Below are positions 53,321 to 60,119 of a stretch of DNA of 64,000 nucleotides, in pieces (the stretch's first letter is position 1; every line of letters begins with the position of its first letter). Source of the DNA: Ferruginibacter albus (GTDB lineage Bacteria > Bacteroidota > Bacteroidia > Chitinophagales > Chitinophagaceae); contig NZ_CP083388.1 in the NCBI RefSeq assembly GCF_020042285.1, positions 1-64,000 on the forward strand, read 5' to 3'. The notes below the pieces were generated by a model, which was given only the letters and a program-made list of their open reading frames with translations, was not told where the DNA came from and did no database searches. The position numbers were made by a program, and so were the translations under genes.

Positions 53321-53902
53321 TAGCAAGTAAAAAATATAATAAAAGAAATTTCACGTTTATAGAAGTTCAAAACGAATATAAAACTGATTTTCAAGAAATT
53401 TAACTCTCAAATTAGTATTGTTAAACAAATTACGTACAGGTTTAATTTTACTCGCTTTTAACTCATTATTTATTTATATTCTTAGGACAAATTCTTTTAA
53501 AGAAATGAATAATCTTTAATAGCGTAAAAAAAAATCTATTTTTTGAAAACTCCCTAACAGACTAAATTTTTACTCTAGCCTTTTCGGTAAAATAGGAATA
53601 ATAAATGAGTAATTCCATGCAATTTTAAGTAAATGCGGGTCTAAAAAGCCTCTTTTTCTTACCTTTACAACAGCTTCAAGTATTAACTATGAGGCACAAA
53701 ACATATTAGCGTTAAGCTGATTTCTTGTATCGAAAACTGGTAATTTTTTATACACCAAGAAAGACGCAATAACGCTCACGCACGGCGTGGGCTTATTGTC
53801 TATTGGTGTAAGGTATACCAGTACCTCGATACAGTAGCTTTAGGTCTCACGCTATTTTATTTCCAACCGTCGTTAGAGGCTGCGACAACAATCACTTTAA
53901 AA
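53321..53902. other. Spacer with a long nested stem-loop
   Basis: About 580 bases without a gene. The first 370 bases are AT-rich and featureless to me; 53727-53832 contains a strikingly structured segment listed separately, followed by a short hairpin GTCG/CGAC (53869-53886) just before the exported protein gene. Confidence 0.5.
53727..53832 (+). ncRNA. Structured element: five nested stems
   Basis: Nested pairs in order: GTATCGA 53727-53733 with TCGATAC 53826-53832; CTGGTA 53737-53742 with TACCAG 53816-53821; ACACCAA 53752-53758 with TTGGTGT 53803-53809; CAATA 53767-53771 with TATTG 53794-53798; CACGC 53777-53781 with GCGTG 53785-53789. All are perfect and collinear. It may be an RNA, a mobile-element fold or a recombination site. 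Strand is not decided. Confidence 0.55.
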
Positions 53903-54412
53903 ATGAAAATGTATGTAATCATGGTGTTTGTCTTCATTAATGCAACTTCTTCTTATTCCCAAAGCAGGATAAGGGACACTACCCAAATGGACACAATTGC
54001 TTCAAATAACGCTAAAACAACAGAATATAAGCCAACTCCATCAGACGAAAGAATATTAGATCAATCAGTTAATATTAAATGGAGATATTCTACTAGCTCC
54101 AATACTAATGAAAGGTGGTATTTTAAAACAACCTGTATAAGTAACTATAATGGAGTGATTAAAATATGGCTAAAAGCTAAATCTTCTAGTGAGGTTATTA
54201 ATGGAAAAACATATAAAAATATAGAGAGAAAAGTATTGATAAGCTTTGATTGCTCAGCAAAAACAGTTACTAACCATGCGATTTATACATATGATTCGCA
54301 AGGGAAAATAATAGATAGCGACACTCAGGATTATACAGAACCACAAGACATCGTGCCCGGCTCTGTATTAGAAAAATTACAAGAAGATATTTGTTATTAT
54401 TATTCTGATTAG
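53903..54412 (+). CDS. Small exported protein of unknown function
   Basis: 169 residues with a signal peptide (VIMVFVFINATSSYSQ) and a beta-rich domain with two widely spaced cysteines (KTTCISNYNGVIKIWLKAKS, ISFDCSAKTVTNHAIYTYDSQ). The pattern resembles small secreted proteins of Bacteroidota in which a surface-adhesin-like fold is suspected. It is in the island and is preceded by the structured element at 53727-53832. Function unknown. Confidence 0.6.
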   Translation: MKMYVIMVFVFINATSSYSQSRIRDTTQMDTIASNNAKTTEYKPTPSDERILDQSVNIKWRYSTSSNTNERWYFKTTCISNYNGVIKIWLKAKSSSEVINGKTYKNIERKVLISFDCSAKTVTNHAIYTYDSQGKIIDSDTQDYTEPQDIVPGSVLEKLQEDICYYYSD

Positions 54413-54441
54413 AAGTAAGTATAACCGATAAAATAATTAAT

Positions 54442-54663
54442 ATGGAATCGAATAAAAACGAAAGTAATAAGCATGTGTTATTTGAAATGCTCAGCCAATA
54501 TCCAACGGAAATACGTAGTAAGATCTTATCTGGTCTTCTTAAAGCCCTACAACAAAAATTAAAAACAAAACAAATAGCTGCCGAAACACAAAAACAGATA
54601 GAAGACAACGTCTTAAAAGTTATTTATGATATGGACTTTGGAAACATACGATTAAAACAATAG
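54442..54663 (+). CDS. Small helical protein, 73 aa
   Basis: MESNKNESNKHVLFEMLSQY followed by PTEIRSKILSGLLKALQQKL and a lysine/glutamate-rich helix. It is 29 bases after the exported protein gene and stops 10 bases before a 25-bp perfect inverted repeat. No family recognised; likely cotranscribed with the exported protein. Confidence 0.5.
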   Translation: MESNKNESNKHVLFEMLSQYPTEIRSKILSGLLKALQQKLKTKQIAAETQKQIEDNVLKVIYDMDFGNIRLKQ

Positions 54664-54672
54664 CTATAAAAT

Positions 54673-54749
54673 CAGGGACCCATGCACACACACCGCTTTT
54701 TTATTTAAAAAATATTTTGATTTTAGCGGTGTGTGTGCATGGGTCCCTG
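54673..54749. repeat. Perfect 25-bp inverted repeat with 27-base loop
   Basis: Arms 54673-54697 (CAGGGACCCATGCACAC...) and 54725-54749 are exact reverse complements. The loop is all A/T apart from one G. It lies between the 73-aa gene and the HUH Rep-like gene and is followed by a G-run. The length and perfection exceed an ordinary terminator, so it may be a replication or nicking origin. Confidence 0.75.
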
Positions 54750-54933
54750 TACCTAGATGACTTATTTTAAGGGGGGTGGGTTTTGTATATGAGATTTGCT
54801 ATTAAATCTTAGTAATTTTTGTATTACAAAAGCATCCTTTTTTGATAGCTCAACTATTATGTGCCAATTGAATAGACCTACCCACTACCTCCCCGTGCCA
54901 CCCCTTTCTGCTTTCCTGCTTTTAAAAAAGAAA

Positions 54934-55350
54934 TTAAAAAAGGAAATCATAATCGGCATTAATACGATTTAAATATTTTGATACATAAAAATGTGCCCCT
55001 AAATAAGGCTTATATCTGTCAATCTTAGTAGAATTAAAACCTTTCCCATAGTTTCCATTTGTGATTACTTGCCATACTTTATTTATTTGATTTTTGGCTG
55101 ATGAACCGGGAGCTAAAACCTTAATGAGAGTATGAAGGTGACAGCCATCTTTTGTATCAAAAGGTTCAGCAACCCAAAATATTTGTACTTCTGATTTTAG
55201 ATTGTTTTTTAAAAAGGAGAAATATCTGTTCATAAGCACTCTTGCAGATTTTACAGAAAAATCATAGCGAGTTGTAAATGTGCAGTAATAACTCCACTTC
55301 ATTAAGTTTAGCCATTCAGCATATCCTCTTATTCGTTGATTATTTTGCAT
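54934..55350 (-). CDS. HUH endonuclease / Rep-like protein
   Basis: 138 residues from ATG at 55348-55350. It has an HUH metal-binding motif H71-L72-H73 in DGCHLHTLIKV preceded by IFWVAEPFD, and a later catalytic-type helix HFYVSKYLNR with Y122 and Y126. The order of these elements matches rolling-circle initiators (plasmid Rep, inovirus pII-like). It probably nicks an origin to replicate the excised island; the 25-bp inverted repeat about 185 bases away on its 3' side is a candidate site. An in-frame TTG at 55362 is less likely. Confidence 0.65.
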   Translation of the reverse strand: MQNNQRIRGYAEWLNLMKWSYYCTFTTRYDFSVKSARVLMNRYFSFLKNNLKSEVQIFWVAEPFDTKDGCHLHTLIKVLAPGSSAKNQINKVWQVITNGNYGKGFNSTKIDRYKPYLGAHFYVSKYLNRINADYDFLF

Positions 55351-55424
55351 GGTGAGGTACAAGTATTTTCTATACTTGAAAAGTTTAGATTAACAATTTT
55401 TAATGATTGATTTTAGCTTAAAAG

Positions 55425-55688
55425 TTATTTTAATGCTTTGTTTAGTTCAGATTGTAAATACAGTACTCTATTTCCAATTCTGGATGCTTTTATTAAACCT
55501 TCCTTTGTTCTTTGATTAAGTGTAGGAAGAGATATTTTTAAATACTCAGCCGCTTCTTTTCTTGTATAAATTTTACCTTCTTGTTGACTACTATCATTTT
55601 CTAACACAAAACCATTCTCATCTATAACTTCTTTGAGTATGTTTTTAAACTCTTCTCTATTCTTTGGTAAATAAAAATTGTGTTGCAT
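55425..55688 (-). CDS. Excisionase-like HTH protein
   Basis: 87 residues. The C-terminal 50 form a MerR-like excisionase helix-turn-helix: GKIYTRKEAAEYLKISLPTLNQRTKEGLIKASRIGNRVLYLQSELN. The N-terminal part is a short helical extension. It is likely a recombination directionality factor for the island integrase and/or a regulator of the Rep gene 74 bases downstream. Confidence 0.85.
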   Translation of the reverse strand: MQHNFYLPKNREEFKNILKEVIDENGFVLENDSSQQEGKIYTRKEAAEYLKISLPTLNQRTKEGLIKASRIGNRVLYLQSELNKALK

Positions 55689-56136
55689 CTGAGAAAATTA
55701 TGGATGCAATAAGGAGAAAAAAATACTTTAAAACGAAACTAGTTTTACACATATAAGGTGCATGCAATCCGCTATGGCAAAGGATTTGGCGGCATGCCGC
55801 TTACAAATTATTTTCATTTTTATAAAACATAATTTTCGGATAGACCTCGTTAGTCTATGCATAGACTAACGAGGTCTATGTTTGTTATTAATTGAAAAAC
55901 ATGAGTTTCCATGTTCAGTGACTACTGGTTCTGTGTATAGTCCGGACTAAAATTGTATTAATATATAAAATAAAGGTCTATTCAATGCATAAAAACCTTT
56001 TCGAATGGGTTGTCTTAATAGAAGTAAATTTTCTTAGAGAAGTTATAATATCAATGTGGATAAGTTGTAAGTATAGAGAAACAAAAAATGAAATAACTAA
56101 GAAATTGGCTATCTGTTTTGAATAAAAAATTATTAC
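55689..56136. other. Palindrome-rich right end of the island
   Basis: 450 bases between the excisionase gene and the arm sites, with several perfect palindromes: GCGGCATGCCGC (55790-55801), a 40-bp one (55840-55879), AACATG/CATGTT (about 55899-55916) and TAGTCCGGACTA (55938-55949). A possible 46-codon frame (55985-56125, MHKNLFEWVVLIEVNFLREV...) is weak. Confidence 0.5.
55840..55879. repeat. 40-bp perfect palindrome
   Basis: Runs ATAGACCTCGTTAGTCTATG to the axis between 55859 and 55860 and then its exact reverse complement, with no loop. It can extrude as a cruciform or bind a large symmetric protein complex. Confidence 0.85.
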
Positions 56137-56158
56137 TTGCCCCTAGTATTGCCCCTAA
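56137..56158 (+). repeat. Right arm-type integrase sites
   Basis: TTGCCCCTA (56137-56145) and TTGCCCCTAA (56149-56158), same orientation and 12-base spacing as at 39353-39374. Confidence 0.7.
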
Positions 56159-56163
56159 AATAA

Positions 56164-56198
56164 AAAAGCGCCATAAGTATTTGACTTATAACGCTTTT
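56164..56198 (-). terminator. Terminator for tRNA-Phe supplied by the island
   Basis: AAAAGCG...ATAAGT / ACTTAT...CGCTTTT folds into a two-step hairpin; on the minus strand it is followed by TTTTTTATTTT and lies 14 bases after the tRNA. Confidence 0.75.
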
Positions 56199-56209
56199 AG
56201 TGTAATCTC

Positions 56210-56223
56210 CGTGGTGTGGGCCG
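56210..56223 (+). repeat. Right att core in the tRNA-Phe 3' end
   Basis: CGTGGTGTGGGCCG; on the minus strand it is the acceptor end of the tRNA. Confidence 0.85.
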
Positions 56224-56284
56224 GGATCGAACCGGCGACACAAGGATTTTCAGTCCTTTGCTCTACCGACTGAGCTACCGCACC
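56212..56284 (-). tRNA. tRNA-Phe (anticodon GAA)
   Basis: 73 bases without encoded CCA. Acceptor GGTGCGG pairs with CCACACC (one C-A mismatch at 5-68), D arm GCTC/GAGC, anticodon stem AAGGA/TCCTT with loop CTGAAAA (GAA), T arm GCCGG-TTCGATC-CCGGC and discriminator A. Its 3' end is the integration site of the island. Confidence 0.96.
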
Positions 56285-56431
56285 ATCCTTCCAATTTTAT
56301 CAAATCGGGCTGCAAATATAGGATAATTATCAGAAAATAACGCAGAGCTATTAACTTATATCCTTTTATGGTAACTTGAAGTTAACAAACCCGAAATTCT
56401 TTTAAATCAATTCCTTATTAATTTTAAAAAT

Positions 56432-56698
56432 ATGAATTGGATAACCCTATTAGGATTAATAGCTGCATTTTGCACTACCATATCCTTTCTGCCACAGGCA
56501 ATAAAAACCATAAAAACACAAGACACCTCCTCCATTTCACTTTCCATGTATATATTTTTTACGGTAGGCACTTTTTTGTGGCTGTTGTTTGGGTTGTTCA
56601 GTAACAATATTCCAATAATAATAGCCAATTTCATTACATTGATATTGGCATCTATCATTTTAATTTTCAAAATCAAACATACTTCTAACAGATCATGA
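56432..56698 (+). CDS. SemiSWEET sugar transporter
   Basis: 88 residues with three membrane helices and the PQ-loop signature FLPQAIKTIKTQDTSSISL, the single triple-helix bundle of bacterial SemiSWEETs, which work as dimers to move sugars across the inner membrane. It overlaps the following SDR gene by 4 bases (ATGA) and precedes a glycoside hydrolase gene, suggesting joint sugar uptake and metabolism. Confidence 0.93.
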   Translation: MNWITLLGLIAAFCTTISFLPQAIKTIKTQDTSSISLSMYIFFTVGTFLWLLFGLFSNNIPIIIANFITLILASIILIFKIKHTSNRS

Positions 56699-57504
56699 AT
56701 GTGAATCCGAAATTAAAAGGACAATCAGCGTTGGTAACCGGTGCTAACAGCGGCATTGGGCTGGCTGTTGCTAAAGCCCTGGCTTACGATGGCGCACAAG
56801 TGGTGGTTAACTATGTATCACATCCCGAAACTGCTGATGCATTGGTAAACGAAATAAAACAAAACGGCGGCACCGCTATTGCCTTGCAGGCAGATGTAAG
56901 TAAAGAAGACCAGGTGCAGGCAATGTTCCAGGCAATGTATGCAGCCTTTGGAACTATTGATATTTTAGTAAACAATGCAGGGTTGCAAAAAGATTCGGCA
57001 TTTGAAAATATGTCATTGAAAGATTGGCAACTGGTAATTGATGTAAATCTTACAGGACAATTTTTATGTGCAAGAGAAGCAGTGAGAGAATTTTTGCGCA
57101 GAGGTGTTGTGCTGGAAAGAAGTATCGCCGCAGGAAAAATAATTTGCATGAGCAGCGTACACGAGGTTATTCCCTGGGGTGGACATGTAAATTATGCTAC
57201 CAGTAAAGGCGGTATCATGATGTTGATGAAAAGCATGGCGCAGGAGCTGGCGCCTAAAAAGATACGGGTGAACAGCATAGGTCCGGGCGCTATTCAAACA
57301 CCTATTAATCATACGGCATGGGAAACACCGGAGGCGTTGAATAAGCTGCTGACATTGATACCATACAACCGGATCGGGCAGCCGGAAGATATTGGAAAAT
57401 TAGCAGCATGGCTGGCAAGTGATGAATCGGATTATATAACAGGCACTACTATTTTTTGCGATGGGGGGATGACATTATATCCCGGCTTTTCAACAAACGG
57501 ATAA
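56695..57504 (+). CDS. SDR-family sugar (glucose 1-) dehydrogenase
   Basis: 269 residues. Rossmann motif TGANSGIG (about 15-22), NNAG, catalytic S (CMSSVHE), Y and K in YATSKGG, and the ending ITGTTIFCDGGMTLYPGF, which is typical of glucose 1-dehydrogenases of the SDR family (NAD(P)-dependent oxidation of glucose to gluconolactone). Other polyol or ketoacyl substrates cannot be excluded, but its place between SemiSWEET and GH63 supports a sugar. Confidence 0.9.
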   Translation: MNVNPKLKGQSALVTGANSGIGLAVAKALAYDGAQVVVNYVSHPETADALVNEIKQNGGTAIALQADVSKEDQVQAMFQAMYAAFGTIDILVNNAGLQKDSAFENMSLKDWQLVIDVNLTGQFLCAREAVREFLRRGVVLERSIAAGKIICMSSVHEVIPWGGHVNYATSKGGIMMLMKSMAQELAPKKIRVNSIGPGAIQTPINHTAWETPEALNKLLTLIPYNRIGQPEDIGKLAAWLASDESDYITGTTIFCDGGMTLYPGFSTNG

Positions 57505-57509
57505 TTTAA

Positions 57510-60119
57510 ATGACCGAACAACAACGCATAGACGAAAACTCTTTAAAAGAGGTTCCTCTGGAAAAATGGGGACCATATTTAAGCGAACGCCAATGGGGAA
57601 CAGTAAGGGAAGATTACAGCTCCAATGGCGATGCCTGGAATTATTTTCCGCATGATCATGCAAGAAGCCGGGTATACCGTTGGGGAGAAGATGGACTGGC
57701 GGGCATTTCAGACTATTTGCAAAACTTATGTTTTGCTGTGGCTTTATGGAACGGTAAAGATCCTATTTTGAAAGAACGATTGTTTGGGTTAACGAATAGT
57801 GAAGGGAATCACGGAGAAGATGTAAAGGAACTATATTATTATTTGGACAATACTCCTACACATTATTACATGAAGTATTTGTACAAATATCCGCAAAGCG
57901 CTTATCCGTATAATGAACTGATAGAACGAAACAAAAAGCTTCCAAAAACAGAACCTGAATATGAGCTATTGGACACAGGTATCCTTGACGAAGGCAATTA
58001 TTTTGATGTAGTTGTTGAGTATGCTAAAAATAGCAGCACAGATATTTTTATTAAGATAGAGATCATTAACCGCAGCACTCAACAAGCAGCACCTATAACG
58101 GTAATGCCTACACTATGGTTTCACAATCGTTGGTGTTACGAACCGCAGGCAATAAAACCTTCTATTGAAGCGGTTGCGAACGGCGTTTTAAAAGCTTCTC
58201 ATCCTGTCACGGGAGAATATTTTTTTTATTTTGATTCCTCTGTAACCACATGGTTCACAGAAAATGAAACGAATACAGAACGGCTTTTTGAAAAACCCAA
58301 TGCATCGATCTTTGTAAAAGATGCTTTTCATGAAGCGTTGATCAATAATAAAAATATAGATCTTGTAAAAAATAAAAAAGAGGGAACAAAAGCTGCGCCT
58401 GTATTTCAGTTGAATGTAAAGCCCGGCGAATCCCAAACGATTTTTTTACGCCTCGCAGATAAAAGTATTGACAAGCCCTTTGATGAAAATACATCAAAGC
58501 TCTTTGATCAACGAAAACAGGAGGCAGATGAATTTTATCGATCTATTTTATCAAAGCAATCCTCTTTAAGTGCTATTCAACGGCAGGCATTATCGGGTTT
58601 GTTGTGGAGCAAACAATATTATCATTATGATGTAGCGGAATGGCTGGAAGGCACGGATAATATTACTGCACCCAGTGATGAAAGAAAGAATGGTCGCAAT
58701 CATGATTGGAAATATCTTAAGAACAAGGATATTATTATAATGCCCGATAAATGGGAGTATCCGTGGTATGCAGCATGGGATACTGCTTTTCATTGTATTG
58801 CATTTGCTTTGATCGATAGCGTGTTTGCAAAGCATCAGCTTATTTTATTAACAAGAGAATGGTTCATGAATCCCGAAGGACAAATGCCGGCGTATGAATG
58901 GAACTTCGGCGACGTAAACCCTCCTATTCATGCGTTTGCTGCATTGGAGATATATACTATCGAAAAACAAAAAAACGGAAAAGGAGATATTCAATTCTTA
59001 AAGAAAATATTTCAAAAGCTGATCATCAATTTTACCTGGTGGGTAAATAGAAAAGACGCTAATGGCAATAATGTGTTTGAAGGAGGATTTTTAGGATTGG
59101 ATAATATTGGTGTTTTTAACAGGAGTGTTCAATTACCAAATGAAGTATTGTTGGAACAGGCAGATGGAACGAGCTGGATGGCAATGTATGCGTTAAACCT
59201 GATGGATATAGCATTGGAAATTGCACAAACAGATGACGCCTTTGAAGATACGGCCACAAAATTCTATGAGCATTTTATTTATATAGCCGAAGCGTTAAAT
59301 AAAATGGGTTTATGGAATGAGGAGGATTGCTTTTTTTACGATGTGCTGTTAACCTCCGGGCAGCCTCCTTTTTCTTTGAAAGTCCGTTCACTGGTGGGGT
59401 TGGTTCCATTGTATGCAGCTTCTGTAATTCCTTCAAACGTATTAGAGATACTAAAAGACTTTAAAAAAAGAACAGACTGGTTCAATGAGTATCGTTCAAA
59501 GCATAACCTGTTTTTACCTAATAAGGAAACAGAAAATAATAACGATATGCTGCTCTCCGTGGTAAATAAAGAAAAGCTGTCAAAAATTTTAGAAAGACTA
59601 TTAGACGAAAGTGAATTTTTATCAAAAGGGGGTATAAGAGCATTATCAAAATTTTATGAACAAAATCCTTACTCTGTTAATTTAGGAGGACAAGAGTTTT
59701 CTGTTGCCTATGATCCTGGTGATTCCACATCGGGAATGTTTGGCGGCAACAGCAATTGGCGTGGGCCCGTATGGATGCCGGCTAATTATCTTTTAATAAA
59801 AGCTATAAAAAAATATGGAGAATATTATGGGGATAGTTTTAAAACAGAATACCCCAAAGGTTCCGGCAATTTTTTAAACCTTCAACAAGTGGCGTTAGAA
59901 CTGGCAAAAAGAGTGATCGGTATTTTTTCGAAAGATGAATCAGGTGACCGCCAGGTGTTCGGAAAGTACAATCAATTTTACAAGCGGCCTGAAAATAAAG
60001 ACTTGCTTTTATTTCATGAATACTTTCATGGAGATACATCCAGGGGAATAGGTGCCAGTCATCAAACAGGCTGGACAGCTTTGGTTGCTAATTTGATCGC
60101 GGAATTTGAAACAGCTTAA
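57510..60119 (+). CDS. GH63/MGH1-like glucosidase
   Basis: 869 residues, cytoplasmic (no signal peptide). It is a GH63-type (alpha/alpha)6 barrel protein: RQWGTVREDYSSNGDAWNYFPHDHARSRVYRWGEDGLAG near the N-terminus, WYAAWDTAFHCIAFALID, PAYEWNFGDVNPPIHAFAAL, and the ending YFHGDTSRGIGASHQTGWTALVANLI. Homologues hydrolyse alpha-glucosides such as glucosylglycerate or mannosylglycerate; the substrate here is unknown. It lies 5 bases after the dehydrogenase gene, so uptake, cleavage and oxidation may form one pathway. Confidence 0.9.
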   Translation: MTEQQRIDENSLKEVPLEKWGPYLSERQWGTVREDYSSNGDAWNYFPHDHARSRVYRWGEDGLAGISDYLQNLCFAVALWNGKDPILKERLFGLTNSEGNHGEDVKELYYYLDNTPTHYYMKYLYKYPQSAYPYNELIERNKKLPKTEPEYELLDTGILDEGNYFDVVVEYAKNSSTDIFIKIEIINRSTQQAAPITVMPTLWFHNRWCYEPQAIKPSIEAVANGVLKASHPVTGEYFFYFDSSVTTWFTENETNTERLFEKPNASIFVKDAFHEALINNKNIDLVKNKKEGTKAAPVFQLNVKPGESQTIFLRLADKSIDKPFDENTSKLFDQRKQEADEFYRSILSKQSSLSAIQRQALSGLLWSKQYYHYDVAEWLEGTDNITAPSDERKNGRNHDWKYLKNKDIIIMPDKWEYPWYAAWDTAFHCIAFALIDSVFAKHQLILLTREWFMNPEGQMPAYEWNFGDVNPPIHAFAALEIYTIEKQKNGKGDIQFLKKIFQKLIINFTWWVNRKDANGNNVFEGGFLGLDNIGVFNRSVQLPNEVLLEQADGTSWMAMYALNLMDIALEIAQTDDAFEDTATKFYEHFIYIAEALNKMGLWNEEDCFFYDVLLTSGQPPFSLKVRSLVGLVPLYAASVIPSNVLEILKDFKKRTDWFNEYRSKHNLFLPNKETENNNDMLLSVVNKEKLSKILERLLDESEFLSKGGIRALSKFYEQNPYSVNLGGQEFSVAYDPGDSTSGMFGGNSNWRGPVWMPANYLLIKAIKKYGEYYGDSFKTEYPKGSGNFLNLQQVALELAKRVIGIFSKDESGDRQVFGKYNQFYKRPENKDLLLFHEYFHGDTSRGIGASHQTGWTALVANLIAEFETA

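Larger units (their letters stand above)
39221..56223. mobile_element. 17-kb integrative element inserted in tRNA-Phe
   Basis: Bounded by the direct repeat CGTGGTGTGGGCCG (39221-39234 and 56210-56223), the right copy forming the 3' end of tRNA-Phe. It carries a tyrosine integrase at the left, an excisionase-like protein and an HUH Rep-like protein at the right, paired arm-type sites at both ends, two defence-like modules and a serine recombinase. No conjugation genes (relaxase of MOB type, tra genes) are recognised, so it looks like a mobilisable or satellite-type island rather than a self-transmissible ICE. Confidence 0.85.

Noticed and set aside
53701..53902. Integron attC-like cassette site (GTTAAGC and GTTAGAG words near the stem-loop)
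   Set aside because: No complementary RYYYAAC partner at a suitable distance, no integron integrase in the window and the fold does not follow the attC arm layout.
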